Shown: positions 1 through 13,431, counted from the first letter of the stretch. The stretch is DNA of 64,000 nt from Chondrilla cf. caribensis (GCA_964020155.1 OZ026550.1:1913852-1977851), one strand, 5' to 3'. A program made the numbers and translations. The notes: a model not told the origin generated them from the sequence alone.

Positions 1-50
<50 letters not shown>

Positions 51-378
51 ATGTGTGTATGAACATGCATGAATGTGTATGTGTGTGTGCATTCGCACAT
101 TCATGTGTTTGCATGTGTATATGTGTACATACATTACATAGGGCAAAATGGCTTCACTAAAGGTTTCATTTATTGATTTAACAGGCAATCATATTAGGAA
201 CAAATATTAAATTAGTGCGTACATTGTCAGGCATGAGTGTGCACATGTGCCATGTAAACAAGTATGAAGCAGTACGAACATGAAACTGCAAAAGGTTAAA
301 TGAAAGCAAGTATAACCGCGAGTTTCAAGTGTATACATGTGTGTGTGTGTGTGTGTGTCATGTGTGTGTGTGTGTGTG

Positions 379-438
<60 letters not shown>

Positions 439-475
439 CATGCGTGCGTGCGTGCGTGCGTGCGTGCGTGTGTGT
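1..475. repeat. (TG)n microsatellite module, window edge
   Basis: Two nearly pure TG tracts (1-53 and about 333-475, the latter with TGCG steps at its end) flank a non-simple spacer. The spacer holds the sequence GGGCAAAATGGCTTCACTAA near 143 followed by an AACAGGCAATCATAT motif. The same spacer recurs beside TG tracts near 3.77, 5.0, 9.2, 12.98, 13.28 and 37.0 kb, so tract and spacer form one dispersed module that travelled with the collagen duplications. No coding potential: the long Cys-Val and His-Thr frames are translations of the repeat. Confidence 0.9.
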
Positions 476-479
476 GTGA

Positions 480-853
480 TTGAAAAATTGCTGGATTCAA
501 TGCTCACATACATAACTACGTGAACATACATTTAACACACAATACAGGCAAAACTGAACTAAAGTGTACGTCTGTTGTGCATATACGGTTTGGATAATTA
601 TGTACAACAACCTTGTAAGGGATAGAAAGTACTTAAACTTGTAAAAATGTCAGATCGCTTTCATCGAAAGGAGAAAGTTGCCTCATACAGATTTCGAATG
701 ATTTCAAATATTATAACATCACCTATGTCACATATACCCAGATAATAGTCTATTTAACCTGTAACCTATAAACTAACACCAGAAAACCCACTTGTGCTGC
801 AGAAGTATACATTGGCAATAAATGTTATTAAAATTTGGTGTCCTTCAAGTGAC
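480..853. other. Intergenic DNA upstream of collagen copy 1
   Basis: No gene seen. The stretch from about 480 to 600 repeats at 9595-9700 (end of a TG module). The last 100 bases (CCCACTTGTGCTGCAGAAGT and following) are the start of the conserved collagen promoter region. Confidence 0.6.
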
Positions 854-861
854 TATAAAAA
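854..861 (+). promoter_or_regulatory. Extra TATA box, collagen copy 1 (duplicated promoter)
   Basis: TATAAAAA in the context CCTTCAAGTGACTATAAAAA. The same context recurs at 957, so copy 1 carries two promoter cores about 103 bases apart while the other copies carry one. The segment between them repeats the conserved upstream block (ACCCACTTGTG, then GCCAATGAATATCAT). Confidence 0.6.
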
Positions 862-956
862 GGTCACATGGTCAAAAGGTCAGGAAACCCACTTGTGTTC
901 CAAATTTAAAGTGCAAATTGCCAATGAATATCATATGGGTGCGTCCTTCAAGTGAC

Positions 957-964
957 TATAAAAA
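957..964 (+). promoter_or_regulatory. TATA box, collagen copy 1
   Basis: TATAAAAA 77 bases before the ATG, the same spacing as in copies 2 and 4 (76 in copy 3). The context GACTATAAAAACTGTCTGTT is conserved in all four copies, which supports a genuine core promoter with a transcript start about 30 bases further on. Confidence 0.75.
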
Positions 965-1033
965 CTGTCTGTTCTACTGTGGTTACCACAAACTAGCACT
1001 AAGAAACTGAGTGTGTTGACTGAAGCTACAGTT

Positions 1034-3024
1034 ATGGCTACAAACATCCAGGTCTTTCTACAAGTGACTCTTCTGTGTTATGTGGTGACTACCAGTATCG
1101 GGGGTATTATTGACTACGAAAAGGCATTTGCCAAACTTGAGAAGAGAGTGGATGATCTTCACCATAAGAATGAACAGCTGGAGAAGAGATTAGAGCAACT
1201 TGAAGCCAAAGGTTTGCACCGAGGTTCATTGCAACCTGTATGTATTGTATGCAAATCTTGATTGTGACTATACATAGAAACAGTGTCACTGTAGCTGGTC
1301 CCTTAACAACAATACCATCTGTTGTTATAGTATCCCTGTGCCACATGAAATATTCTATTCACTAAACAAAATTCAAAACACTAAAAGTATCCATTGAGCC
1401 TCCAAACTGGTCCATTCCTGTCTGTTATTGATCTAAGACTTCTATCACTAGCACAGAATCACAAATAACCAAATCCTGACTGTGACTAAATACACAGAAA
1501 CAGTGTCACTTTAGCTGGTCCCTTAACAACAACACCTATGTACCACACGATGTATTGCATTTAAAACACTGAAATTATCTATTGAGCCTGCAAACTTTCT
1601 GTCTTTTCTGTCTATAGTTGAGCTTCTAGCCTATAGTAGCCTGTTTGTCAAATTCAGTCAATGGTTCGAAAATATAGTGATTTTTCCATAGCTTTTGAAG
1701 CCTACTTTGCACCTTCTTGGTCGCCATTATCTGTTAATATAGCTTCACTGTATCAAACGTTTCTCTGGACTCTGGAAAATTTACCTCAAGAGAAGCTCGC
1801 GCTTCTGTACAAATAGCATATATAACAGTGACGTCCATTCCTCTTGTGACATTATGTGAGTCTTGTAAAAACAAAAACACCTATGCAATCATAGTACAAT
1901 AATATTTACACACTACATAAATGTAATCCACTGTTAGGCTAAGCTTATTATAATAAAATCTTTTACCCTTTTGAGACCCCTGAAATTCCTCATCCTGTGC
2001 TATAGGAATATATTTAGACCATATTACTACTTAATCCTACATAACTCTCATTCTGTTCTTAAATAATTTCCTTATTAATAACAATAAATAATCTATAAAC
2101 CTTATAATAAAACATATGCTACTCATAATTTTTGATAAATATACTTTTCTGCCCGTAACAGAATTGGACAAACCTCGCCAAAGAATGAAACGTGGAGTAG
2201 ACTTTGTTTCCCCTACACCGGAATCTTGCATTTGTCCACCTGGACCACCTGGATCAATGGGTGCGGTGGGACCAAAAGGTGAAAGGGGACCACGTGGAAA
2301 ACACGGCAAGAGAGGAGCAAAGGGGTGGAATGGAACAAACGGTGAGAAGGGTGAAAAGGGAGATGCAGGACTTCAAGGAATGGTTGGACAGAAAGGTGAA
2401 CCAGGAATAAAGGGATTGCAAGGACTGACAGGAGCTTCAGGGCTCAATGGAACTAAGGGTGAAAACGGAGAGCCAGGACCACAAGGGGTTAATGGAACAA
2501 AAGGTGAACGTGGAGAAAATGGACAGCCTGGAGTAAATGGTACAAATGGTGAACCAGGACTGAAAGGAGACACAGGAGAGAAAGGACTACAAGGAGAAAG
2601 AGGACCCTTAGGAGACATAGGACCCCAAGGACAACAAGGAGTACAAGGAGAAAGAGGACCAAAATGAGACATAGGACCGCAAGGACTGCAAGGGCCACAA
2701 GGACCACAAGGAGATAGAGGACCAACAGGAGACATAGGACCCCAAGGATCACAAGGACCACAAGGAGAAAGGGGACCAAAAGGAGACATAGGATCCCAAG
2801 GACCACAAGGACCCCAAGGACCACAAGGAGAAAGAGGACCAAAAGGAGACATAGGACCCCAAGGACCACCAGGACCACAAGGAGAAAGAGGACCGAAAGG
2901 AGATATAGGACCCAAAGGACCACATGGAGAAAATGGAGAAGGAACATCTAACGGCAAAACAACTAATATACCAGTACCCAGCCCAACAATATTTCTTGAA
3001 GAGGTCCCAGGATACACCGGATAG
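1034..3024 (+). pseudogene. Short-chain coiled-coil collagen, copy 1 (nonsense codon, weak donor)
   Basis: Exon 1 is 1034-1211 (ATG chosen over an upstream GTG because it opens the conserved MATNIQVF signal peptide). Exon 2 starts at 2162 after TAACAG; the intron is phase 1. The join gives signal peptide, coiled coil, RMKRG furin-like site, CICPP and a Gly-X-Y domain. Two lesions are visible. A GGA glycine codon has become TGA at 2665-2667, although the Gly-X-Y frame continues intact to a TAG at 3022-3024 (227 residues instead of 346). The donor has lost AGT, so GTTAGT in the paralogs reads GTTTGC here. The C-terminal tail lacks the CAVPC of copies 2 and 3. AATAAA signals follow at about 3165. 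Either lesion alone could be a polymorphism or a read error; together they suggest a recent pseudogene. Confidence 0.8.
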
Positions 3025-3480
3025 CCATAATCACAGAGAATGTGAAGATTAAAACAAACACTAAGAAAGAAACAAATTGAACTAACAATTAATTTTCTAC
3101 TTATCGACAATGCAAAATTGTTGTAATCAGTTCAAATGCTAAATTGTTGTAATCAGTTCAAAATAATAAAATAAAATAAACTGAATTCAGAATTTAGAGA
3201 AAGAGAGTTCAAAGGAGACATAGAACTGTTACAGTAATTGTATTCGGATTAAAATTATCTTTCAATAATAATTAATTGAAATGTCAAAGATAACACATGC
3301 ACAAAAGACTAGAATAGTATCTGACACACAAACCTATGAAAAGATATACTTATATGAGTAGTATAATAATACTGAAGCCTTTATAATGAATGATCTATTA
3401 AAATCATAAGCATGCCAACTTAGTCTAGACAAAACCTATAGATGCAAATATAGAGAATAGCTGTGAGTTTCAAGTGTATC
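3025..3480. other. Collagen copy 1 3' flank
   Basis: 3' UTR and flank with a duplicated AAATTGTTGTAATCAGTTCA element and clustered AATAAA signals around 3165-3180. The piece at 3282-3340 (AAAGATAACACATGCAC) recurs near 36,275. No gene seen. Confidence 0.6.
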
Positions 3481-3509
3481 CATATGCATGTGCATTTGCT
3501 TTTGTGTGA

Positions 3510-3540
<31 letters not shown>

Positions 3541-3545
3541 CCCGC

Positions 3546-3581
<36 letters not shown>

Positions 3582-3604
3582 ACGAGGGTGTGTGTGTGTG
3601 CACG

Positions 3605-3673
<69 letters not shown>

Positions 3674-3943
3674 ATGTGTGTGCATGTCTGTGTGCATGAG
3701 TGTTTGTGTATGCATTTGCAACTCAAATTGTGTTTGTACTGTACATGGATATGTGTGCATATTATATAACATAGGCAAAATGGCTTCACTAAAGGTTTCA
3801 TTTGATTCATTTATCATGCAGTCATAATAAGGATCTAATATCTAATCAGGTGTACATTTTCGAACATCAGTAAGCAGTGTGTGTTTGTGTGTTTATGAGT
3901 GCACATGTATTCGTACATGTAGGTTCATGTGTGTTCTAGTGTG

Positions 3944-3977
<34 letters not shown>

Positions 3978-4015
3978 TGTGTTTGTGTGTGTGTGTGTGT
4001 TTGTGTGTTTGTGTG

Positions 4016-4095
<80 letters not shown>

Positions 4096-4103
4096 TGTGT
4101 ATG

Positions 4104-4161
<58 letters not shown>

Positions 4162-4171
4162 ATGTACGTGT

Positions 4172-4238
<67 letters not shown>
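3510..4238. repeat. (TG)n microsatellite module
   Basis: Two long TG tracts (about 3510-3672 and 3946-4238) around the conserved spacer with GGCAAAATGGCTTCACTAAA near 3775. Interruptions include CACGAGGG, TGTTTG and a TACATGTACGTGTACG patch at about 4158. Alternating purine-pyrimidine of this length can adopt Z-DNA. Confidence 0.9.
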
Positions 4239-4239
<1 letters not shown>

Positions 4240-4240
<1 letters not shown>

Positions 4241-4740
4241 GCACTTACACAATGCTTCGTGAAATTACTGGATTCAAAGCTCACACATAACAATGTTGCA
4301 AATAAACAACACAGGCAGGATTGAATTATATAGTACACATTCCAGATAATTATGTACAGCAACCTTGTAAGAGATAGAGAGTACATACCAGAAACTGAAA
4401 GATGATGAACCAGTTTAGTTCATTCAGGTGGTGATGGTAGCCCCCTCTTGATGAACATAGACAGGAAGGAGTACAGGATGTTTGCCTCACACAGTATCCA
4501 ACCAAACACAGACAGGAGGGAAGCTCAATGAAAGCCAACAGTAACCAACACATTAGAAGCCTTATGGAAGATAATGTGTGTGACCTTTCAAAGTGTGCCT
4601 ACTCTAGCTGTAAACAACCTTTCCTATCAGTGGTCTTCCCCTTTAGACATGCCAGGGTGAACTATTGATTATATCTAGGAAACAGAGCTTAGTGTACACT
4701 TTGTCATAATCTGCCTGTTCTTTCTTTTTCACTTGTGCAA
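4240..4740. repeat. Dispersed module D, copy 1
   Basis: A block of about 500 bases containing ATGGTAGCCCCCTCTTGA and CAACCAAACACAGACAGGAG. It recurs at about 8345-8826, 12,115-12,600 and 36,380-36,740, each time between a collagen 3' flank and a TG tract. It marks the ancestral collagen duplication unit. No open reading frame is conserved between the copies, so I see no coding function. Confidence 0.75.
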
Positions 4741-4854
4741 ATGTGTGTGTGTGTGTGTGCATGTGTATGTTGTGTGTGTGCATGTGTATGTGTGCGTGTG
4801 TGTGTGCACGCGTGTGTGTGTGTGTGTGTGTGTTTGTGTGTGTGCGCTCGCATT

Positions 4855-4913
<59 letters not shown>

Positions 4914-5221
4914 ATGCATGAATGTGTGTGTGTTTGCATTTGCACATTCATGTGCTTTGTACGTGGGTATGTGGACATAATATTATTATGATATTTAGGG
5001 CCATATGGCTTCACTAGGGTTTTAGTTTTAACTTGATTGATTTAACAGGCAATCATATAAGGATCCAATATTGGATTAGTGTACACATTGTATGAGTGTG
5101 CACATATCCCATGTAAACATGTATGAAGCAGTACAAGATTACACTCACCACAATGTAGCCTGCAACTGCAAAAAGGTCAAATGATAGTAAGTGTAACTGT
5201 GAGTTTCAAGCGTATACATGT

Positions 5222-5300
<79 letters not shown>

Positions 5301-5445
5301 CACGGTTGTGTGGGTGTGAGTGTGTGTGTAAGTGTGTGTGCATGCATGAATGTGTATGTGTGCGTGTGTGTGTATACGTGTTTGTGTAAGTGTGTGTGTG
5401 TGTGTGTGTGTGTTTGAGTGTGTGTACGTGTGTGTGCATGCATGA
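4741..5445. repeat. (TG)n microsatellite module
   Basis: TG tracts at about 4741-4912 and 5217-5445 flank the recurring spacer (ATATGGCTTCACTAGGGTTT near 5002; CAATCATATAAGGATCCAAT near 5050). Closely similar to the module at 8.83-9.60 kb, with which it was probably co-duplicated. Confidence 0.85.
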
Positions 5446-6370
5446 ATTTGTATGTGCGTTTGCATATGCACATTCATGTGCTCTGTATGTGGATATGTAC
5501 GTATGTATAATATTATTGTAATATTTACATAAGCTAGAAAATGTAAAATCACTTTGGTTTTTTATGTGGTGAAAGAATTCATTTCTAAGAAACATGGATA
5601 GGATAAAAATGCCTCACACGGTATCCACCTAAAAACAGACAAGAGAAAGACTTAGACACATTGTACGTTGTATGTATGTACATGCGTATGTGCAGACACA
5701 CATGTACATATGTACATACGTACGTACGTACATGTAATCACACAGACACACATTCGCATGAGTGTATGAACATCCGTGCAAACACGCATGCATGTACATA
5801 CGCACATGTAAACATGCGTACATACGTGCATTCATATCTGAGATATGTCCTGTACATACACACACATACGTATGTACATATGCTACCAACACAAAAACTA
5901 AGACTGAAAAAAATGAAGGATGAGATGATGACACAGAAGCTCAGAAGTAGTACTGTATAGCGGAAACGTTTTGTGGACTAGAACGTTCACGAATTTTGCA
6001 AAGAAACTGGTATTCGCGAAAGTTTCATTCATGAACACTCAATGACGTAATCGTCTGACCATCAATTAACGCGATGGGTGTTGAAAACGCGAAATTTTTT
6101 TTACACAGAATGTAGTGCAAATGTACAGATACTGTACACTTATCCTAGAAAAGTAATGAATCAGCATAATATATAATAGCTAAAATGATTTCAAATTTTA
6201 GGAAATAGGATTTCATAAAATGTGGGATCAGCCTCATAAATATATGCCCATAAATACATATAACAGTCTATCCTAAAAGGACTGCAATACACTAACACCA
6301 GCTGGAAACCCACTGGTGCTGTAGAAGTATACTTGCCAATGAATATCATTAAATGTGGGTGTGTCCTTCA
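5446..6370. other. Intergenic region upstream of collagen copy 2
   Basis: No gene. 5660-5890 is rich in alternating purine-pyrimidine palindromes, including ATGTACATATGTACAT (5702-5717) and TACGTACGTACGTA (5716-5729). 5950-6110 contains GCGAAA/TTTCGC-type inverted motifs reminiscent of a decayed MITE, without clear terminal repeats. From about 6230 the conserved collagen 5' flank begins. Confidence 0.5.
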
Positions 6371-6376
6371 AGTGAC

Positions 6377-6384
6377 TATAAAAA
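6377..6384 (+). promoter_or_regulatory. TATA box, collagen copy 2
   Basis: TATAAAAA in the conserved block CAAGTGACTATAAAAACTGT, 77 bases before the ATG at 6454. Confidence 0.75.
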
Positions 6385-6453
6385 CTGTCTGTTCTGCTGT
6401 GGTTACCACAAACTAGCACTAAGAAACTGAGTGTGTTGACTAAAGCTACAGTT

Positions 6454-8002
6454 ATGGCTACAAACATCAAGGTCTTTCTACAAGACTTAGTGACTCTTTT
6501 GTGTTATGTGGTGACTACCAGTATTGGGGGTATCATTGACTATGAAAAGGCATTTGCCAAACTTGAGAAGAAAGTGAATGATCTTCACCATAAGAATGAA
6601 CAGCTGGAGAAGAGATTAGAGCACCTTGAAGCCAAAGGTTAGTTGCACTGAGGTTCATTGCAACCTGTATGTACAGAATCACAAATAACCAAATCCTGAC
6701 TGCGACTATAAAGTAACAGTGTCACTGTAGCTGGTCCCTTAACAACAATACCATCTAGTATGGTAACTCTGTACAACATGATGTATATTATTCAAATTGT
6801 GAAAATAATGTATTGAGATTCCAATTTGGTCCATTACCATCTTTACTTGAGCTACTATCAGTAAGCAAGTTGTCAAACACAAACAGAAAAAGAAAGACAA
6901 AATTGAACATATCAAACAGTTTGAAGTGGTACAGTGACTATTCCTCAGGTTTTGAAGCCTCCCATGTACCTCTTTTGCAGTCATTATCTGTTAATATAGC
7001 TTCAGATCAGAAAAAGATCTGGACTCAGAGAATTGCCTCAAGAGAAGCTCACTCTTCTGTACAAATTGTATATAAACTGCGATTACTCATTATATTATAT
7101 ACATAGTATTATATACTTAGTTATTATCAATTAATAATAGATATCCATCACCCTTAAGATTACCTGCATAATATACTATACTAAAATTAATGTACTTGTC
7201 TTCAACAGAATTGGACAAACCTCTCCAAAGAATGAGACGCGGAGGAGACACTGTTTCCCAAACACCTGAGTCTTGCCTTTGTCCACCCGGACCACCTGGA
7301 CCACCTGGACCACCAGGGTCAGTTGGACCAAAAGGTGAAAAGGGACCACGTGGAAAACAAGGCAAAACAGGAGCAATGGGGTGGAATGGAACAAATGGTG
7401 AGAAGGGTGAAAAGGGAGATACGGGACTTCAAGGAATGGCTGGACAGAAAGGTGAACCAGGAATGAAGGGATTGAAAGGACTGGCAGGAGTTTCAGGGCT
7501 CAATGGAACTAAGGGTGAAAAAGGAGAGCCAGGACCACAAGGGGTTAACGGAACAAACGGCGAACGTGGAGAAACCGGACAGCCCGGAAACAGTGGACAG
7601 AAAGGTGAACCAGGACCCCAAGGAGACACAGGAGAGCCAGGAGGAAGAGGACCAAAAGGAGACATAGGACCCCAAGGATCACAAGGACCACAAGGAGAAA
7701 GGGGACCAAATGGAGACATAGGATCCCAAGGACCAAAAGGACCACAAGGACCACAAGGTGAAAGAGGACCAAAAGGAGACATAGGACCCCAAGGATTACA
7801 GGGAACACAAGGAGAAAGGGGACCAAAAGGAGACATAGGGCCGCAAGGACCACAAGGTCAACAAGGACCACAAGGAGTAAGAGGACCAAAAGGTGACATA
7901 GGACCCCAAGGACCACAAGGACCACAAGGAGAAAGAGGACCAAAAGGAGATATGGGACCCGAAGGATGTGCAGTCCCGTGCACAAAACTACACAATGGAT
8001 AA
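6454..8002 (+). CDS. Short-chain coiled-coil collagen, copy 2
   Basis: Two exons, 6454-6637 and 7209-8002, joined by a phase 1 intron (donor GTTAGT, acceptor TCAACAG), 325 residues. Residues 1 to about 26 are a hydrophobic signal peptide. Residues about 30-63 ([15 protein letters not shown] and on) form a coiled coil that could trimerise the chain. An RMRRG furin-like site follows, then CLCPP and an uninterrupted Gly-X-Y domain rich in GPQ, GPKGD and GERGPKGD triplets. The C-terminus is a short CAVPC tail with no NC1 or fibrillar C-propeptide. Several NGT sequons fall inside the helix. Predicted role: secreted or shed extracellular matrix or coat protein. AATAAA lies at 8249. The two extra residues DL in the signal peptide are specific to this copy. 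It resembles membrane-collagen layout (coiled coil, furin site, helix), but the hydrophobic segment is fully N-terminal, so secretion is likelier than type II anchoring. Confidence 0.88.
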
Positions 8003-8345
8003 TCCTAACCACAGGGATTGAGAGGATTATCAACAAATTTACAAACATTGGATCTCATGCAAAGAAAGAAACAAATTTAAACTAAAAATTAATTTTCTAC
8101 TATTAATGCTTAGTAATTAATTGTTGAAGTCAGTTTAAGAATTAGTGAAGGCAGGGATAAGATAATAAGTATGATAATTCCGGATGATCGTAGTAGATCG
8201 AAGCTGTTAAAGTGTGACACTAGATGATATCTCAGTTGAACTCAATCAAATAAACTGCTACTAGTAATATTATTCTCGGGACAAATATCTTTCAACAATA
8301 ATTAATTGAAATTTCAAATACATCCACCATAAGACTCAAGGAGTC
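8003..8345. other. Collagen copy 2 3' UTR and flank
   Basis: Shared with copy 3 (11,810-12,115) and, as a remnant, at about 35,545-35,740. It carries GATAATTCCGGATGATC and AATAAA at 8249-8254, which would give a 3' UTR of about 270 bases. Confidence 0.65.
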
Positions 8346-8826
8346 AAGGCTCACATACATAACAATGTTAAAATGCAAATATGCAACACAGGCAGGATTG
8401 AATTGTGTAGTACACATTTCAGATAGTGATATACAGCAACTTTGTAAGGGATGTACAGTACAATCCAAAACTCAGCTCAACTAGAAGATGACGAACCAGT
8501 TTGGTTTATTCATGTGGTGATGGTAGCCCCCTCTTGAGGAACATAGACGGGGAGGTGCACAGGATGATTGCCTCACACAGTATCCAACCAAACACAGACA
8601 GGAGGGAAGCTTAATGAAAGCCAACAGTAACCAACACATTAGAAGCCTTATGGAAGATCATGTGTGTGACCTTTCAAAGTGTGCCTACTCTAGCTGTAAA
8701 CAACCTTTACTATCAGTGGTCTTGAACTCTAGACATGCCAGGGTGAAATATTGATTATATCTAGGAAACAGAGCTTAGTGTACACTTTGTCATAATCTGC
8801 TTGCTCTTTCTTTTCCACTTGTGCAA
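8346..8826. repeat. Dispersed module D, copy 2
   Basis: Nearly the same sequence as 4240-4740, including GGTAGCCCCCTCTTGAGGAA and the run into the following TG tract (CTTGTGCAAATGTGTG). No gene seen. Confidence 0.75.
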
Positions 8827-9595
<769 letters not shown>

Positions 9596-9596
<1 letters not shown>

Positions 9597-10180
9597 TTGA
9601 AAAATTGCTGGATTCAATGCTCACATACATAACTACGTGAACATACATCTAACACACAATACAGGCAAAACTGAACTATAAAGTGTACGTCTGTTGTGCA
9701 TATACGGTATATAAGTTTGTGCGTGTGTACGTGTGTGTGCATGCATGAATTTGTATGTGTGTTTGCATATGCACATTCATGTGCTTTGTATGTGGATATG
9801 TATGTATATTGTAATCAGCTAGAAAATGTAAAATCACTTTGGTTTTTTATGTGGTGAAAGGATTCATTTCTAAGAAACATGGATAGGAGAAAATTGCCTC
9901 ACACAGTATCCAGCTAAAACAGAGAGGAGGAGGACTTAGTAGTGCAAATGTATAGATGCTGTACATGTATCCTAGAAAAGTAATGAATTAGCCTATATAA
10001 TAGCTCAAATATGATTTCAAATTTCATAAAATGCGGGATCAGCCTCATTAATACATGCCCATATAACAGTCTATCCTAAAAGGACTGCAATACACCAACA
10101 CCAGCTGGAAACCCACTTGTGCTGCAGAAGTGTACATTGTCAATGAATATCATTGAGTGTGGGTGTGTCTTTTAAATGAC
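9596..10180. other. Intergenic flank of collagen copy 3
   Basis: No gene. 9720-9830 repeats the end of the 5.45 kb TG module. About 9950-10,180 is the conserved collagen 5' flank (ATGCGGGATCAGCCTCATTA), shared with 6190-6376. Confidence 0.6.
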
Positions 10181-10187
10181 TATAAAA
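10181..10187 (+). promoter_or_regulatory. TATA box, collagen copy 3
   Basis: TATAAAA in AAATGACTATAAAACTGTCT, 76 bases before the ATG at 10,257. One A shorter than in the other copies. Confidence 0.7.
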
Positions 10188-10256
10188 CTGTCTGTTCTAC
10201 TGTGGTTACCACAAACTAGCACTAAGAAACTGAGTGTGTTGACTGAGGCTACAGTT

Positions 10257-11809
10257 ATGGCTACAAACATCCAGGTCTTTCTACAAGTGATTCTTTTGTG
10301 TTATGTGGTGACCACCAGTATCGGGGGTATCATTGACTATGAAAAGGCATTTGCCAAACTTGAGAAGAAAGTGAATGATCTTCACCATAAGAATGAACAG
10401 CTGGAGAAGAGATTAGAGCACCTTGAAGCCAAAGGTTAGTTGCACTGAGGTTCATTGCTACCTGTATGTACAGAATCACAAATAACCAAATCCTGACTGT
10501 GACTATACATAAACAGTGTCACTGTAGCTGGTCCCTTAACAACAATACCATCTAGTATGGTAACTCTGTACAACATTATGTATTTTATTCAAATTGTGAA
10601 AATAATCTATTGAGCTTCCAAATTGGTCCATTACCATCTTTACTTGAGCTACTATCAGTAAGCAAGTTGTCAAATATAAACGGAAAAAGAAAGACAAAAT
10701 TGAACATATGAAACTGTTTGAAGTGGTACAGTGACTATTCCTCAGGTTTTGAAGCCTCCTATGTACCTCTTTTGCAGTCATTATCAGTTAATATAGCTTC
10801 AGATCAGAAAAAGATCTGGACTCGGAAATTCGCCTCAAGAGAAGCTCACTGTTCTGTACAAATCATATATAAACAGTGATTACTCATTATATTATATACA
10901 TAGTATTATATACTTAGTTATTATCAATTAATAATGAATATCCATCACCCTTGAAATTTCCTGCATAATAATACTATACTAAAAATAATATGCTTGCCTT
11001 TAACAGAATTGGACAAACCTTTCCAAAGAATGAGACGCGGAGGAGACACTGTTTCCCCTACACCGGAATCTTGCCTTTGCCCACCTGGACCACAAGGACC
11101 ACCGGGTTCAGTTGGACCAAAAGGTGAAAGGGGACCGCGTGGAAATCGAGGCAAAAGAGGAGCAAACGGGTTGAATGGAACAAACGGGTTGAATGGAACA
11201 AACGGTGACAAGGGTGAAAAAGGAGATACAGGACTTCAAGGAATGGCTGGACAGAAAGGTGAACCAGGAATAAAGGGATTGACAGGACCGGCAGGAGAAC
11301 CAGGACGCAATGGAACTGAGGGTGAAAAAGGAGACCCAGGACCACAAGGAGTTAACGGAACAAACGGTGAACGTGGAGAAACCGGACAGCCTGGAAACAG
11401 TGGACAGAAAGGTGAACCAGGACTGAAAGGAAACACAGGAGAGCCAGGAGAAAGAGGACCAAAAGGAGACATAGGACCACAAGGACCACAAGGACCAAAA
11501 GGAGACAGAGGACCAAAAGGAGACATAGGATCCCAAGGACCACAAGGTCCTCAAGGACCAGAAGGAGAAAGAGGACCAAGAGGAGACATAGGACCCCAAG
11601 GGTTACAGGGGACACAAGGTGAAAGGGGACCAAATGGAGACATGGGACCCCAAGGATCACAAGGACCGCAAGGACCGCAAGGAGAAAGAGGACCAAAAGG
11701 AGATATAGGACCCCAAGGACCACCAGGACCACAAGGAGAAAGAGGACCAAAAGGAGATATAGGACCCAAAGCATGTGCAGTCCCGTGCACAAAACTACAC
11801 AATGGATAA
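10257..11809 (+). CDS. Short-chain coiled-coil collagen, copy 3
   Basis: Exons 10,257-10,434 and 11,007-11,809, phase 1 intron with donor GTTAGT and acceptor TAACAG, 326 residues. Same architecture as copy 2: signal peptide, coiled coil with the [15 protein letters not shown] stretch, RMRRG, CLCPP, Gly-X-Y helix and CAVPC tail. It differs by a tandem NGLNGT duplication early in the helix (coding near 11,167-11,205), which adds N-G-T sequons. The helix is unbroken in glycine register. AATAAA is at 12,045, giving a 3' UTR of about 260 bases. Exons, intron and flanks closely match copy 2, so the pair arose by recent tandem duplication. Predicted secreted matrix protein; no C-terminal trimerisation domain is visible, so assembly probably relies on the N-terminal coiled coil and the cysteine clusters. 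Confidence 0.88.
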
Positions 11810-12114
11810 TCCTAACCACAGGGATTGAGAGGATTATCAACAAATTTACAAACATTGGATCTCATGCAAAGAAAGAAACAAATTTAAACTAACAATTAGT
11901 TTTCTACTATTAATGCTTAATATATAATTAATTGTTGAAGTCAGTTTAAGAATTAGTGAAAACAGGGATAAGATAAAAAGTATAATATTATTCCGGATGA
12001 TCAAGTTAAAGTGTGACACTAGATATCTCAATTGAACTCAATCAAATAAACTGTTACAGTAATTATTCTCGGGACAAATATCTTTCAACAATAAATAATT
12101 GAAATTTCAAATAC

Positions 12115-12732
12115 ATCCCCCATAAGACTCAAGGATTCAAGGCTCACGTACATAGCAATGTTAAAATGCAAATATGCAACACAGGCAGGATTGAATTGTG
12201 TAGTACACATTTCAGATAGTGATATACAGCAACTTTGTAAGGGATGTACAGTACAATCCAAAACTCAGCCCAACTAGAAGATGATGAACCAGTTTGGTTT
12301 ATTCATGTAGGCCCCTCTTGAGGAACATAGACAGGAAGGTGTACTGGATGATTGCCTCACACAGTATCCAACCAAACACAGACAGGAGGGAAGCTCAATG
12401 AGAACCAACCTTAACCAACTCATTAGAAACCTTATGAAATATCATGTGTGTGACCTTTCAAAGTGTGCCTATCTACTCTAGATCTGGCTGTAAACAACCC
12501 TTACTATCAGTGGTCTTGCCATCTAGAGTGTGCTGGGGTCAACTGTTGGAGGTGAAGAATGGGAGGAATATCTAGGAAACAGTGATGAGTTTGCACATTT
12601 TCATAATCCGCCTATACCTAGACCATGCCTACATATACATACACCCTGTTCTTCTTTTTGGTATGATCTCATCACAGTAGATAACGAAAGTATGTATAGT
12701 GTATGGATACCTACAATAATGCACTAGGAAAA
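12115..12732. repeat. Dispersed module D, copy 3, with unique tail
   Basis: Matches the module at 4240 and 8346, with a short deletion (TTCATGTAGGCCCCTCTTGA). From about 12,530 it carries a tail (GGTGAAGAATGGGAGGAATA) shared only with the copy at about 36,700. No gene seen. Confidence 0.7.
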
Positions 12733-13380
<648 letters not shown>

Positions 13381-13431
13381 GTCTACAAATGCCAAGTAAA
13401 CATACATGAAGCAGTACAAGCTAACACTGCA

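Noticed and set aside
1013..1033. GTG start upstream of collagen exon 1
   Set aside because: The ATG at 1034 directly starts a canonical signal peptide and is conserved in all copies; non-ATG initiation is not needed.
3463..4324. Cys-Val and His-Thr frames in TG and CA tracts
   Set aside because: Translations of dinucleotide repeats; all frames on both strands are open and none is conserved.
5661..5960. 99-codon frame rich in His, Thr and Tyr
   Set aside because: Product of the ACATAC/GTATGT alternating repeat on both strands.
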